Assembly: GCA_016218725.1 (NCBI GenBank)
Contig: JACRDB010000149.1
Location: 1 to 64,000, forward strand
Origin: Deltaproteobacteria bacterium
GTDB lineage: Bacteria; Myxococcota_A; Polyangia; Polyangiales; Ga0077539
DNA length: 64,000 nt
Reading direction: 5' to 3'
This document shows positions 49,450-59,226 of this stretch, one piece after another (position 1 is the first letter of the stretch; each line of letters starts with the position of its first letter). The notes beneath the pieces were generated by a model. It worked only from the letters and a program-made list of their open reading frames with translations, was not told the origin of the DNA and made no database searches. The position numbers and the translations under genes were made by a program.

Positions 49450-51832
49450 ACTCCGGCAGGAGGGCGGCGGTCACCCGCGCAGCGGCGGCGCCGCTGCACA
49501 CGACGGCGTCGAGGAGGTCGGGGAGCACCGGGGCGGGGAGCCCCAAGGGGTTGCGGTACCCGCGGAGGTACGGCGGCGCGGTCATCCGCGGGGACACGAA
49601 GGCCTCGTGGACCAGGGCGCCCCCCGGCGGGTCGAGGGCCCACAGGACCGCGCTGACCTCGTTCTCGGCGACGGGCTGCAGGAGCCCCGCGTCGGGGGTG
49701 GGGCGCGTCCAGGCGCCCCTCCAGGGGCGGCGCACGGCGAAGTCGTACCAGAACATCACGCCGCCCTGGCGGTCGAGGTACAGCGGGTCCCGGCGGGCGA
49801 CGGCGCTGAACCAGCTCGCGTAGCCCTCGCTCCAGGCGAGCCCCTGGGACAGGGGCGTATTGAAGAGGTGGAAGCCCGCCTCGCGGGCGGAGACGCCGTA
49901 GGCGTCCATCACGAAGTGCCCGTACTCGTGGGCGACGACCGAGTCCGCCCACCATTGCTGGTCGGCCCCGAGGCCCGGCAGCGCGAGCTGGGTGCCGAAG
50001 GTCTGCCCGAGGAAGGTCACCGGTAGGAGCCCGAAGCACGCTCCGCACATCCACCCGACGTCATAGCCGAGCCACGCGAGGAGCGCGGGGGGCTCCCTGG
50101 AGGGGTAGGCCCGGCGCACCTCGGCCCGGGCCCGCAGGAGCACCGCGAAGGCGTGGACCGCGCCGGAGCCGTCCCTCTCGGTGACGTGGAGCGCGCCGGA
50201 GGGCACCGTAGAGAGCGCCCAGGACCAGCTCCAGAGCCTCGCCACGGGGGACAAGGGTCGGAACGGTCGGTGGACGCCCATGGAGAGCCCCGGGTCTCCG
50301 AGGGCCAGGCTCGCCCCTCCACGCGCGTCGTCCCGGAGGGCCAGGAGCACCACGCGGTCGTCCTCGGCGGTGGCCTCCGGCACCCGGAGGGTGAAGGCCC
50401 CGGCGGCGTCGCCCTCGGCGGTGACGGCCTGGTCCAGCACCGTGTCACCGCGCAGGGAGAGGAGCAGGAAGCCCCCGGCGGGCGCGCTCTCCACGGCGCC
50501 CCAGGCGCGGCGCTCGGCGTCGGCCCGGCGGCGGTCATAGGTCACCCTCCCGGTGAGGACCCGCAGCGGCAGGGCGGGGCAGTCTTCGTCCACGCGCCCG
50601 TCGCAGTCGTCGTCGGCGCCGTTGGCGCAGCGCTCGGCGGGGGCGGGGAGCACCTCTCCGGCGCAGGCGCGGGTCCAGAGCTCCGTGCATGCCTCGGTGC
50701 CGCCCCGGCACCGGCCGACGCCAGTGGTCTCCGGAGGGCCTGTGTAGCAGGGTCTGCGGGCCCCCACCGGACAACGGTCCGCGCGCCCTTCAAGGATGTT
50801 GAGCGTGAAGCGCCCCTCCTCGCGCTCCCAGCCGTCCACGGTGATACGCAGCTCCTGGCCGCGGCGCGCGGTGAGCGTCAGCACCGAGGCGGTGAACCCG
50901 AAGGCGATGTCGTCGTTGCAGGCGAGCTCCCTGGCGGAGCAGCCGTCGCCCGCGTGGAGCAGGGTGTCGTAGTCGCTCCCGCGGGTGTCCACGGTGAACT
51001 CTCCGTCCGACGGGGCCACCCAGCGGAAGCTCCGCTCGCCCGCCAGGTCTCCGCCGCAGGAGCCCCTCGCCCGGTTGCCCGCCCCGAGGGTGGTCCCGGT
51101 GGCCACGCCGTACCCCACGCGGCTCCCGAGGTCGCGCTCCACGCACGCAGGCAACGGGGCGCAGCCCTCGTCCACGGGGCCGTCGCAGTCGTCGTCCACG
51201 CCGTCGTGGCAGGTCTCCGGGAGCGGGAGTCGCTCGCCGGGGCAGGCCTCCTGCCAGACGCCCTCCACGGTGCAGAACTGCGTCCCCGCGCGGCAGGCCC
51301 CGACGCCCTCGGTCAGGGGAGGGCCCGCGTAGCACCGCCTGCGGTCCCCCGGGGTGCAGAGCACACAACGGTCGCCCAGGCACCGCCTCCCGGCCTCGCA
51401 GGGCGGGCACGCGCCGCCGCAGCCGTCGCCCCCGCAGCGGCCCGGGGCGCACCGGGGGAGGCACGGCTCCGGCGCGGTGTCCGCGTGGTCCGGGCCCGCG
51501 TCGGGGGTCTCCCCGGGCGCTGCGTCCGCCTCCTCGGGAGAGTCCCATGAGACCATGGAATCTTCAGTGATATCGATGGGTTCCGTACGATCGTCGAGGG
51601 CCTCTTCGGGGGTGTCCTCGGGGGTATCCGTTGGCGCGGCGAGGTCCACGGGCGCGGTGAGGTCCTCCGGTGTGGTGTCCGGGGAGGGCACCCCGAGGTC
51701 CGTCATGGCCTCCTGGGAGGCGTCCCGAGAGGGCTCCGAGGGGGCGTCCTGGGGGCTGAGGGCGGGGGGCCGCTCGGGGTCCTGGCAGGCCAGGACGGCC
51801 ATCGCCAACGCCATCCAGGGTCGCGCGCGCAC
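49415..51832 (-). CDS. MopE-like lipoprotein with HExxH metalloprotease domain
   Basis: This ~805-residue lipoprotein (start GTG 51832, lipobox AVLAC) has an Asp/Glu/Pro linker and a Cys-rich region. It carries two MopE-type motifs with Ca-binding appearance (DGVDDDCDGPVDEGC and NGADDDCDGRVDEDC). A C-terminal metallopeptidase-like domain shows HEYGH (AHEYGHFVMDAYG, near 49920) and a downstream Glu in SEGYASWF, as in gluzincins. It probably acts at the cell surface. ATG 51814 is an alternative start. Confidence 0.78.
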   Translation of the reverse strand: MRARPWMALAMAVLACQDPERPPALSPQDAPSEPSRDASQEAMTDLGVPSPDTTPEDLTAPVDLAAPTDTPEDTPEEALDDRTEPIDITEDSMVSWDSPEEADAAPGETPDAGPDHADTAPEPCLPRCAPGRCGGDGCGGACPPCEAGRRCLGDRCVLCTPGDRRRCYAGPPLTEGVGACRAGTQFCTVEGVWQEACPGERLPLPETCHDGVDDDCDGPVDEGCAPLPACVERDLGSRVGYGVATGTTLGAGNRARGSCGGDLAGERSFRWVAPSDGEFTVDTRGSDYDTLLHAGDGCSARELACNDDIAFGFTASVLTLTARRGQELRITVDGWEREEGRFTLNILEGRADRCPVGARRPCYTGPPETTGVGRCRGGTEACTELWTRACAGEVLPAPAERCANGADDDCDGRVDEDCPALPLRVLTGRVTYDRRRADAERRAWGAVESAPAGGFLLLSLRGDTVLDQAVTAEGDAAGAFTLRVPEATAEDDRVVLLALRDDARGGASLALGDPGLSMGVHRPFRPLSPVARLWSWSWALSTVPSGALHVTERDGSGAVHAFAVLLRARAEVRRAYPSREPPALLAWLGYDVGWMCGACFGLLPVTFLGQTFGTQLALPGLGADQQWWADSVVAHEYGHFVMDAYGVSAREAGFHLFNTPLSQGLAWSEGYASWFSAVARRDPLYLDRQGGVMFWYDFAVRRPWRGAWTRPTPDAGLLQPVAENEVSAVLWALDPPGGALVHEAFVSPRMTAPPYLRGYRNPLGLPAPVLPDLLDAVVCSGAAAARVTAALLPEYGYDPATARCR

Positions 51833-51882
51833 GGAGCTACAGCCTTGGCCCGGAGGGGGCCCCGCCGTCAAGGGACCCGCGG

Positions 51883-53310
51883 TCAGCCCTCCAGGAGCAG
51901 CGAGTCCGGGTCCTCCAGGAGGTGGATGATCTCGTACGCGAAGGCCGCCCCCACGTGCCCGTCCACCACGCGGTGGTCGAACGAGAGCGACAGGAGCATC
52001 ACGTCGCCGATCACGATCTGCCCGTCGCGCACCACCGGCTTCTGCTTCATCTGGTGAACGCCCAGGATCGCCACCTCCGGGAAATTGATGATCGGCGTCG
52101 CGAAGAGCCCCCCCTGCGCCCCCAGCGACGTGATCGTGAAGGTGCTCCCCTGCAGGTCCTCCACCTTCACCCGGTTGGCCTTCACGTCCGCCGCCAGGCG
52201 GTCGATCTCCCGCGCCAGCTCCAGGATGCTTCGCCGGTCCGCATGCTTCAGCACCGGCACCAGCAGCCCCGCCTCGGACGAGGCCGCGATCCCCAGGTTG
52301 TAGTACTTGCGGTACACCAGCTCGTTGGTGCTCTCGTCCAGCGCGCTGTTCAGGATCGGGTGACGCTTCAGCGCCACCACCACCGCCCGCGCGATGAAGC
52401 TCAGGTACGTGAGCTTCACCCCCCGCGCCTCCGCCCTGGGCTTCCAGCGCTCCCGAAGGGCCTTGAGCGCCGTCACGTCGCACTCCTCCACGAAGGTGAA
52501 ATGCGCTGCCGTCCGCTTGGACTGCGCCATCCGGTCCGCGATCCGCCGCCGCACCCCCGCGAAGGGCACCCGCTCCTCCACGAGCGCCTCCCCGCGAGGC
52601 GCCGCCGGCGCGATCGCCACCTTCGGCCTCGCCTCGGCCACCACCGCCGCCGCCGCGGGCGCGGCCACCACCGCCACCGAGGACTGCGCCGCCACCGGCG
52701 CCTCGGGCGCCGACACCGAGGCCGCGGGCTCGGCCCCGCGCGCCGCGTACGCCCGGAGGTCGTCCTTGGTCACGCGCCCCCCGGGGCCCGTCGGGCGCAC
52801 CCTCGCCAGCTCCACCCCGAGGTCCCTCGCCAGCTTGCGCGTCGCCGGCGTCGCCAGGGCCTTGCCTCCAGGCGCGCGGTAGTCGTCCACCACGGACGCT
52901 GTAGGGGAGGGTGCGACCCCCGCCGTAGCCGTCGGCGCAGCCGCGCTCTGCGGTGCGGTGACCACGGCCACCATGGCGCCCATGCCCGGGAGCACGTCTT
53001 TGATGTCCCCCACGGCGGTCGCCGCGGGACCCTCGGCCTTCGGGGCGTTGGCCGCGGGCGCGTCGCCCCCGCCGAGGTCAAAGACCGCCAGCACCGCGTG
53101 GACCTTGACCACCTCGCCCTTGGACCCCGTGCGCGCCGTGAGGCGCCCGGCCTTCGGCGACGTGATGGTCACCGTGGCCTTGTCGGTCATCACCTCCACC
53201 AACGGCTGGTCCTCGCGGAGCTCCTCCCCCACCTCGGCCTTCCACTCGACGATCTCCCCCTCGGTGACGCCCTCGCCGATGTCCGGGAGCTTGAACTCGT
53301 ACCGGCTCAT
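51883..53310 (-). CDS. 2-oxoacid dehydrogenase E2 (dihydrolipoyl acyltransferase)
   Basis: This 475-residue E2 has an N-terminal lipoyl domain (lysine in VEVMTDKATVTI), an Ala/Pro linker, a subunit-binding domain (ATPATRKLARDLGVELARV), a second flexible linker, and the acyltransferase domain with SFDHRVVDG (catalytic His and Asp). It forms the core of a complex with E1 and E3. The branched-chain type fits the E1 partners. It follows E1-beta after one base. Confidence 0.93.
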   Translation of the reverse strand: MSRYEFKLPDIGEGVTEGEIVEWKAEVGEELREDQPLVEVMTDKATVTITSPKAGRLTARTGSKGEVVKVHAVLAVFDLGGGDAPAANAPKAEGPAATAVGDIKDVLPGMGAMVAVVTAPQSAAAPTATAGVAPSPTASVVDDYRAPGGKALATPATRKLARDLGVELARVRPTGPGGRVTKDDLRAYAARGAEPAASVSAPEAPVAAQSSVAVVAAPAAAAVVAEARPKVAIAPAAPRGEALVEERVPFAGVRRRIADRMAQSKRTAAHFTFVEECDVTALKALRERWKPRAEARGVKLTYLSFIARAVVVALKRHPILNSALDESTNELVYRKYYNLGIAASSEAGLLVPVLKHADRRSILELAREIDRLAADVKANRVKVEDLQGSTFTITSLGAQGGLFATPIINFPEVAILGVHQMKQKPVVRDGQIVIGDVMLLSLSFDHRVVDGHVGAAFAYEIIHLLEDPDSLLLEG

Positions 53311-53311
53311 G

Positions 53312-54286
53312 TCAGTACCTCGCCGTCTCGACGAGCGCCGGCAGGATCCTGGCCGCCAGCGGGAGGTAGTCCATCTCCAGGGTGTACGGGAAGGGAGTGT
53401 CATACCCTGTCACTCGCACCGGCGGGGCCTCCAGGTGGAGGAATGCCTTCTCGTTGAGGAGCGCGATGAGCTCGGCGCCGAAGCCGCAGCTCCGGGGGGC
53501 CTCGTGCACCACCACCACCCGGCCGGTCTTCTTCACGCTGGCCACGACGGCGTCGATGTCCACGGGCCAGAGCGTGCGCAGGTCCAGGACCTCGCAGTCG
53601 ATGCCTTGCCGGGCGGCCTCGTTGGCGGCCTCCAGGGCCTCGTAGAGCATGGCGCCCCAGGCGATCACGGTGACGCCTCGGCCCTCGCGCACCACCCGGG
53701 CCTGGGACAGGGGCACCGTGTAGTCCCCCTCGGGGACCTCCGCGCGGGCCGCGCGGTAGACCCTCTTGGGCTCGAAGAACAGCACCGGGTCCGGGTCGCG
53801 CAGGGACGCGAGCAGGAGCCCCTTGGCGTCGTAGGGGTTCGACGGGCACACGACCTTCAGGCCCGGGGTGTGAATGAAATACGCCTCCGGGGACTGCGAG
53901 TGGTAGTGCCCGCCGCGGATCCCGCCGCCGACCGGCGTGCGGATCACCATCCCCGCGGGGTACTCGCCCCCGGAGCGGTACCGGAACTTCGCCAGCTCCG
54001 ACACGATCTGGTCAAACGCCGGGAAGATGAAATCCGAGAACTGGATCTCCGGCACCGGGCGCATCCCGTAGAGCGCCATCCCGATGGCCGCGCCGATGAT
54101 CCCGCCCTCGGACAGGGGCGTGTCGATCACCCGGTCCGCGCCGAACTCCTCCTGGAGCCCCTGGGTCACCCGGAACACCCCGCCCACCTTGCCCACGTCC
54201 TCGCCCAGGAGCACCACCCTCGGGTCCCGCCGCAGCTCCAGCCGCAGCGCGTCGTTGATGGCCTGCACCATGTTCATCTGCGGCAT
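53312..54286 (-). CDS. 2-oxoacid dehydrogenase E1 beta subunit
   Basis: This 324-residue subunit has LLGEDVGKVGGVFRVTQGL, DTPLSEGGIIGAAIGMAL, and VHEAPRSCGFGAELIAL near the end, typical of the E1-beta family. With E1-alpha it decarboxylates a 2-oxoacid using thiamine diphosphate and passes the acyl group to lipoyl-E2. The length and start (ATG 54286) are standard. Confidence 0.94.
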   Translation of the reverse strand: MPQMNMVQAINDALRLELRRDPRVVLLGEDVGKVGGVFRVTQGLQEEFGADRVIDTPLSEGGIIGAAIGMALYGMRPVPEIQFSDFIFPAFDQIVSELAKFRYRSGGEYPAGMVIRTPVGGGIRGGHYHSQSPEAYFIHTPGLKVVCPSNPYDAKGLLLASLRDPDPVLFFEPKRVYRAARAEVPEGDYTVPLSQARVVREGRGVTVIAWGAMLYEALEAANEAARQGIDCEVLDLRTLWPVDIDAVVASVKKTGRVVVVHEAPRSCGFGAELIALLNEKAFLHLEAPPVRVTGYDTPFPYTLEMDYLPLAARILPALVETARY

Positions 54287-54352
54287 GCGCGTCTCCCGTA
54301 CCCTCTACCCTGGTTGTCCCTTGAAGTGTGCCATGAAAAGTCTGTTGAAGGC

Positions 54353-55462
54353 TCAGTGCGCCCCGTGGCCCCTGGCCCTCGGCGCCGCGAGGCACGCCGC
54401 CCGCTGCTCCTCCAGGTGCCAGGGCCTCGCCGCGAAGACGTCGTCGAAGAGCGTCTCCACGGAGGGCGCGGCGGCGGCCTCGGCGGACTGCACCGCGGCC
54501 TTGAGCCCCGCCTCCAGGGCGTCGGTGTGGGCGCGCTGGGCGGCCTCGGACCAGAGCCCGCGCAGCTCCAGGTGGCGCCGGAGCCTGGGCAGCGGGTCCC
54601 GGGCGCGCTCGGCCTGCATCTCCGCCTCGGCGCGGTACGCCTTGGGGTCGTCCGAGGTGCTGTGCCCCGAGAGCCGGTGCGTCAGGAGCTCGATGAGCGT
54701 GGGGCCGCCGCCCGCCCTCGCGCGGTCCACGGCGTCGCGGGTGACCTTGTACACCGCCAGGAGGTCGTTGCCGTCGCAGCGCACGCCCGGCACGCCGTAG
54801 GCGAAGCCCTTCTGCGCGAAGGTAGGCGACGCGGTCTGCTGCGCCACGGGCACGGAGATGGCCCAGCCGTTGTTCCTGCACAGGAACACCGTGGGGGTCT
54901 TGAACACCCCGGCGAAGTTCAGCCCGTTGTGGAACTCCGACGAGCTCGTGGCCCCGTCGCCGAAATACACGCTGGCGGCGATCTTTTCACCGCGGAGCTT
55001 CGCCGCCCAGGAGAAGCCCACGGCCTGCGTGATCTGCGTCCCGATGGGGGAGCTCACGCTGCCGAAGCGGTACGGCCTGCCCGTGTAGTGGTCGGGCATC
55101 TGCCGGCCCTTCACCGGGTCCCGGCCGTTGCCGTACATGTTGTCCAGGTACGTCTGGAGCGGCATCCCCCGCAGGAGGAGCGCCCCGAACTCCCGGTAGC
55201 ACGGGAAGAGCCAGTCGTCGTCGTAGAGGGCCGCGGCGCTCCCGAGGATCGCCGCCTCCTCGCCGAGGCTCCCGATGTGGAACCCGATGCGCCCCTGGCG
55301 CTGGAGCGTCACCAGGCGCTCGTCCACCGCGCGGGTGAGCACCAGGTGCTTGTAGAGCCGCACCAGGGTGTCCTCGGGCAGCCCGGGGTCCGTCGCCGGG
55401 TCCGCCGAGCCATCCTCCCGGAGCACCGTGACCACCTCGTCCAGGACGAACTCTTCGCGCAT
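54353..55462 (-). CDS. 2-oxoacid dehydrogenase E1 alpha subunit, branched-chain type
   Basis: This 369-residue subunit has the thiamine-diphosphate motif GDGATSSSEFHNGLNFAGVF with the following NN, and the phosphorylation-loop-like RLSGHSTSDDPKAYR, closest to branched-chain enzymes. Branched-chain dehydrogenase makes the iso-acyl-CoA starters that myxobacteria use for iso-fatty acids (known for the group). Start at ATG 55462, with AGAGGGTA upstream. Confidence 0.92.
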   Translation of the reverse strand: MREEFVLDEVVTVLREDGSADPATDPGLPEDTLVRLYKHLVLTRAVDERLVTLQRQGRIGFHIGSLGEEAAILGSAAALYDDDWLFPCYREFGALLLRGMPLQTYLDNMYGNGRDPVKGRQMPDHYTGRPYRFGSVSSPIGTQITQAVGFSWAAKLRGEKIAASVYFGDGATSSSEFHNGLNFAGVFKTPTVFLCRNNGWAISVPVAQQTASPTFAQKGFAYGVPGVRCDGNDLLAVYKVTRDAVDRARAGGGPTLIELLTHRLSGHSTSDDPKAYRAEAEMQAERARDPLPRLRRHLELRGLWSEAAQRAHTDALEAGLKAAVQSAEAAAAPSVETLFDDVFAARPWHLEEQRAACLAAPRARGHGAH

Positions 55463-55485
55463 GCCGTGTACCCTCTCTGACCCTC

Positions 55486-56439
<954 letters not shown>

Positions 56440-56701
56440 GGCGCGGGGGAGTGGTAGTCCCTCGGGGCCCTCTCCGTCAACGGCATGGTCGGCGACCCCA
56501 CCCCGCGCTGCCCGCTGGAGCTGCGAGGCGTCGCACCCTGGCCGGCCGATGCACTGTGGGCTGATGGCCTACATCTCCCACAAAATGGTAAGCCACTACT
56601 CTTGCGCACCGCGGGAGCTCCTGGATTTCTAGCGGGTCAGGGGAACCTGTGGTCCAACCTGGTTTGCAAAGATCGGGGCGCGGACTACCCTGAGGGATGA
56701 A
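56440..56701. other. 262-bp intergenic region, no gene seen
   Basis: The gap lies between divergent lipA and the MNT gene and is less GC-rich around 56570-56640. It should hold promoters for both, but no strong consensus box or repeat is evident. Confidence 0.4.
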
Positions 56702-57052
56702 GTGTCCTCCTCCGACCAGGCAACGTCACCTCCCGAGCCCCGCGGCGAGTTACCGACCTCGGTCCTCGAACGCGTGATCGCGCAGTGGCGGCCCGAAGAG
56801 ATCTGGCTCTACGGCAGCCGGGCTCACGGGACCCACCGCCCCGACAGCGACTGGGACCTGCTGGTGATCGTTCCCGACAACACTCCTGCGTCGCAGCTCG
56901 ATCTGGGCGAAGCGTGGGCGGCGCTGAGTGACCTGCGTCCTCCCGTGGAGGCGTACCCGGTGCTTCGTAGCGAGTTCGAAGAGGGCCAACGACACCTCGG
57001 CTCCCTCGCGCGTATCGCCGTGACGGAGGGGCGGCGGATCTATGCCCGGTGA
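56702..57052 (+). CDS. mntA: MNT-type nucleotidyltransferase antitoxin
   Basis: This 116-residue protein has the minimal nucleotidyltransferase signature: GSRAHG followed by SDWDLLV, giving GSX10DXD. In characterised MntA-HepT pairs the MNT protein AMPylates and silences the HEPN toxin. GTG 56702 is the start used. It overlaps the HEPN gene by 11 bases. Confidence 0.85.
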   Translation: MSSSDQATSPPEPRGELPTSVLERVIAQWRPEEIWLYGSRAHGTHRPDSDWDLLVIVPDNTPASQLDLGEAWAALSDLRPPVEAYPVLRSEFEEGQRHLGSLARIAVTEGRRIYAR

Positions 57053-57437
57053 CAATCCCGTGGTGGCGTCCTACCTCTCCGTCGCCGCGGAGGACCTGGA
57101 CGCTGCGCGTCGGCTGTCCGCCGAGCCCATCAACCGCATGGCGGCGTTCCACCTCCAACAGGCCGCGGAGAAGCTGGTGAAGGCTCTCCTCCTGCACCGC
57201 GGCGTCACGACGACGGCCGAGCATCGGATCGCGGTCTTGTTGGACGGACTGGAACCCTCGGATCCCTGGCGAAGGCGGCTTGCCCCGCTCGATCGCCTGA
57301 CTCCGTTCGCCACCACCTATCGCTACCCGACGCCCGGCGGACGCTTGAAGCCCGGGCCCGACGCCGCGATCCTCACGGCGGAGGTCGCAGAGCTCGAGGT
57401 CCTCCACCGTGACCTGGCCGCCGAGCTGCTCCGATAG
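57042..57437 (+). CDS. hepT: HEPN-domain protein, toxin-like partner
   Basis: This 131-residue helical protein has SYLSVAAEDLDAARRL, AAFHLQQAAEKLVKALLLHR and a RYP motif, as in HEPN proteins that pair with MNT. The RNase motif RX4-6H expected in the C-terminal helix is not seen; only an N-terminal RMAAFH fits. RNase activity is therefore uncertain. Confidence 0.78.
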   Translation: MPGDNPVVASYLSVAAEDLDAARRLSAEPINRMAAFHLQQAAEKLVKALLLHRGVTTTAEHRIAVLLDGLEPSDPWRRRLAPLDRLTPFATTYRYPTPGGRLKPGPDAAILTAEVAELEVLHRDLAAELLR

Positions 57438-57502
57438 CCCTCCCGCGCAAGCGCAGCGATCCAACGCATCGCACAGGACCTCGACCAGCGCCAGGCGCTC
57501 GC

Positions 57503-58348
57503 TCACCGCCCGGGAGGGTCCGCGGCGCAGCGGAACCCGCTCACCGGGTAGCGCCCTCGGGGCTCGTGGTGCACCCGGTTGGTCGCCCGGAGCCCGTCGG
57601 GCCAGTAGTTCCACGCCCCTCCCCGGAGCACCCGCTGGCACTCCGACGGGATCCCCATAGCGCCGGTGAAGGCCCAGAGGTTCCTGCGCCGCAGGTCCGT
57701 AAACGCCGCCAGCGCCGTCGCGCACGTGGGCTCGGTCCCCGGCCGTGTGTACGCGTAGGGGTCGTACACCGTCTCGGTCCACTCCCAGACGTTGCCCGCC
57801 AGGTCCAGCGCCCCATACGGCGACGCCCCGGACGGGCGCTCGCCCACCCTCGCCGGGGACCCCACGCTCATCCGTTGGCCGTACACCGCCCTCGAGGGCG
57901 TCGGTGGGTCGTTGCCCCAGGGCCAGGTCCTCCCGTCGGTGCCCCTCGCGGCCTTCTCCCCCTCGGGCTCCGTGGGGAGCCGCCCGCCCGCCCAGGCACA
58001 GTACGCCCGCGCCATGAACCAGCTCACGTTCACCACCGGCTGCGACGGGTCCCGGAAGGTGGGCCTCGCCGCCGCGGCCTCGCACACCCCCGCCCGGACG
58101 CAGCGCTGGTAGCTCCCTCGCGTGACCTCCGTGCGATCCAGAAAGAACTCCGCCACCTCGCGGTGGTGGGCCGGGCGCTCGTCGGGCTCCCCGGCGGTGC
58201 TTGTCCCCATGGTGAAGCCCCCCGCGGAGACCCTCACCCGATCGGGCGCGGGAGGCGTAACCGCCACCCGGGGCGCGGGTTGCGCCAGCAGGGGCCCTCC
58301 CAGAAGCGCCACCACCGCTGCCCCCGGGGCCCACCCGGGCGCCTTCAC
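57503..58348 (-). CDS. Exported FGE-like (SUMF1) domain protein
   Basis: This 281-residue protein has a signal peptide (PGAAVVALLGGPLLAQPA) and one SUMF1-type domain: VSAGGFTMGTS, FFLDRTEVTRGSYQRC, PVVNVSWFMARAYCAWAGGR, GALDLAGNVWEWT, RVLRGGAWNYW, SGFRCA. It is closer to canonical FGE-like proteins than the 1-18 kb array, yet the active-site Cys pair is also absent. Its GTG start overlaps the lipoprotein stop (GTGA). It is last in an operon led by an NtrC-type regulator. Confidence 0.82.
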   Translation of the reverse strand: MKAPGWAPGAAVVALLGGPLLAQPAPRVAVTPPAPDRVRVSAGGFTMGTSTAGEPDERPAHHREVAEFFLDRTEVTRGSYQRCVRAGVCEAAAARPTFRDPSQPVVNVSWFMARAYCAWAGGRLPTEPEGEKAARGTDGRTWPWGNDPPTPSRAVYGQRMSVGSPARVGERPSGASPYGALDLAGNVWEWTETVYDPYAYTRPGTEPTCATALAAFTDLRRRNLWAFTGAMGIPSECQRVLRGGAWNYWPDGLRATNRVHHEPRGRYPVSGFRCAADPPGR

Positions 58349-59226
58349 CGACGGCCCTGGAGCCGCACGCTGTTGATGCTCGCGCCCGAGAGCCGGTAGG
58401 CCCTCGCGCCCCCCTCGGCCATGACGGTGCGGTCCCTCAGGGCCACGATGCGCACCCGGGCGTCCCTGGTGCGGAACATCACCTGCTCGATCATGTCCGC
58501 GCGGATCCGCACCTGGCCGTTGATCCGGGGCGTGCACCAGATCCTCGGGCCGTCGGCGCTCATGGACTCCAGCATCACCACGGCGCTCGTGGCGTCCAGC
58601 CCGCGCCACTCCACGTCGAGGTCCCCCGCGGCGGGCCAGGTGGCCGTGGGGAGCTCCGAGGGCTTCACGATGGTCACCACCCCGGGCATGTCCACCTCGG
58701 CGTCGAGGTCCATGAGCACGTCCCCCATGATGCCCTCGTTGCCGCTCGTGAGCCGCACCCTGCGGTTCGCGAGCAGCGCCTGGCACGACCGGAAATCGTT
58801 CTCGAAGGCCGGGGTGCTCGCCCCCTGGGGGCACAGCCCGAACTGCTCCGTGGTGCCCCCGTTGCTCACCCCGAGGGCCCCCACGCACTGGAACCGCTGC
58901 CGCGGGTACTGGGCCTCCACGGGCTGCACGTACAAGCGACAGTTGTTGTCGTTGTCAATGGTGGTGGGCAGCACCGTGCTCCCGTTGGTGACCTCGAAGA
59001 CCAGCGCCGTGAGCCCGCAGGTGTTGCCCCGCTGGTCGGCCCCCGTGCGGAACTCCTCCCGTACAAGAATCGTCCGCACCTGGTCCCCCACCATGAAGCG
59101 CTCGGGGTACGGGGAGCCCCCGGTGAGGGCGTAGCTGTTGTTCACCTGCGGGGCCGCGGGGTCCCCGCCGCAGGTGGCCAGGAGCGCGCTACAGCAAGCC
59201 AGCGCGAGCGATCTAGGGTTCCGCAT
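58345..59226 (-). CDS. Lipoprotein of the response-regulator operon
   Basis: This 293-residue predicted lipoprotein (CCSALLATC lipobox) has a beta-rich body with no recognised domain; a stretch such as RVRIVALRDRTVMAEGG is near its end. It overlaps the regulator stop by 14 bases upstream and the FGE-like gene by 4 bases downstream, so the three genes are probably co-translated. Confidence 0.65.
   Translation of the reverse strand: MRNPRSLALACCSALLATCGGDPAAPQVNNSYALTGGSPYPERFMVGDQVRTILVREEFRTGADQRGNTCGLTALVFEVTNGSTVLPTTIDNDNNCRLYVQPVEAQYPRQRFQCVGALGVSNGGTTEQFGLCPQGASTPAFENDFRSCQALLANRRVRLTSGNEGIMGDVLMDLDAEVDMPGVVTIVKPSELPTATWPAAGDLDVEWRGLDATSAVVMLESMSADGPRIWCTPRINGQVRIRADMIEQVMFRTRDARVRIVALRDRTVMAEGGARAYRLSGASINSVRLQGRR

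Noticed and set aside
52958..55480. Open frame of 840 codons on the plus strand
   Set aside because: Antisense to E1 and E2 genes whose families are certain; composition is low-complexity.
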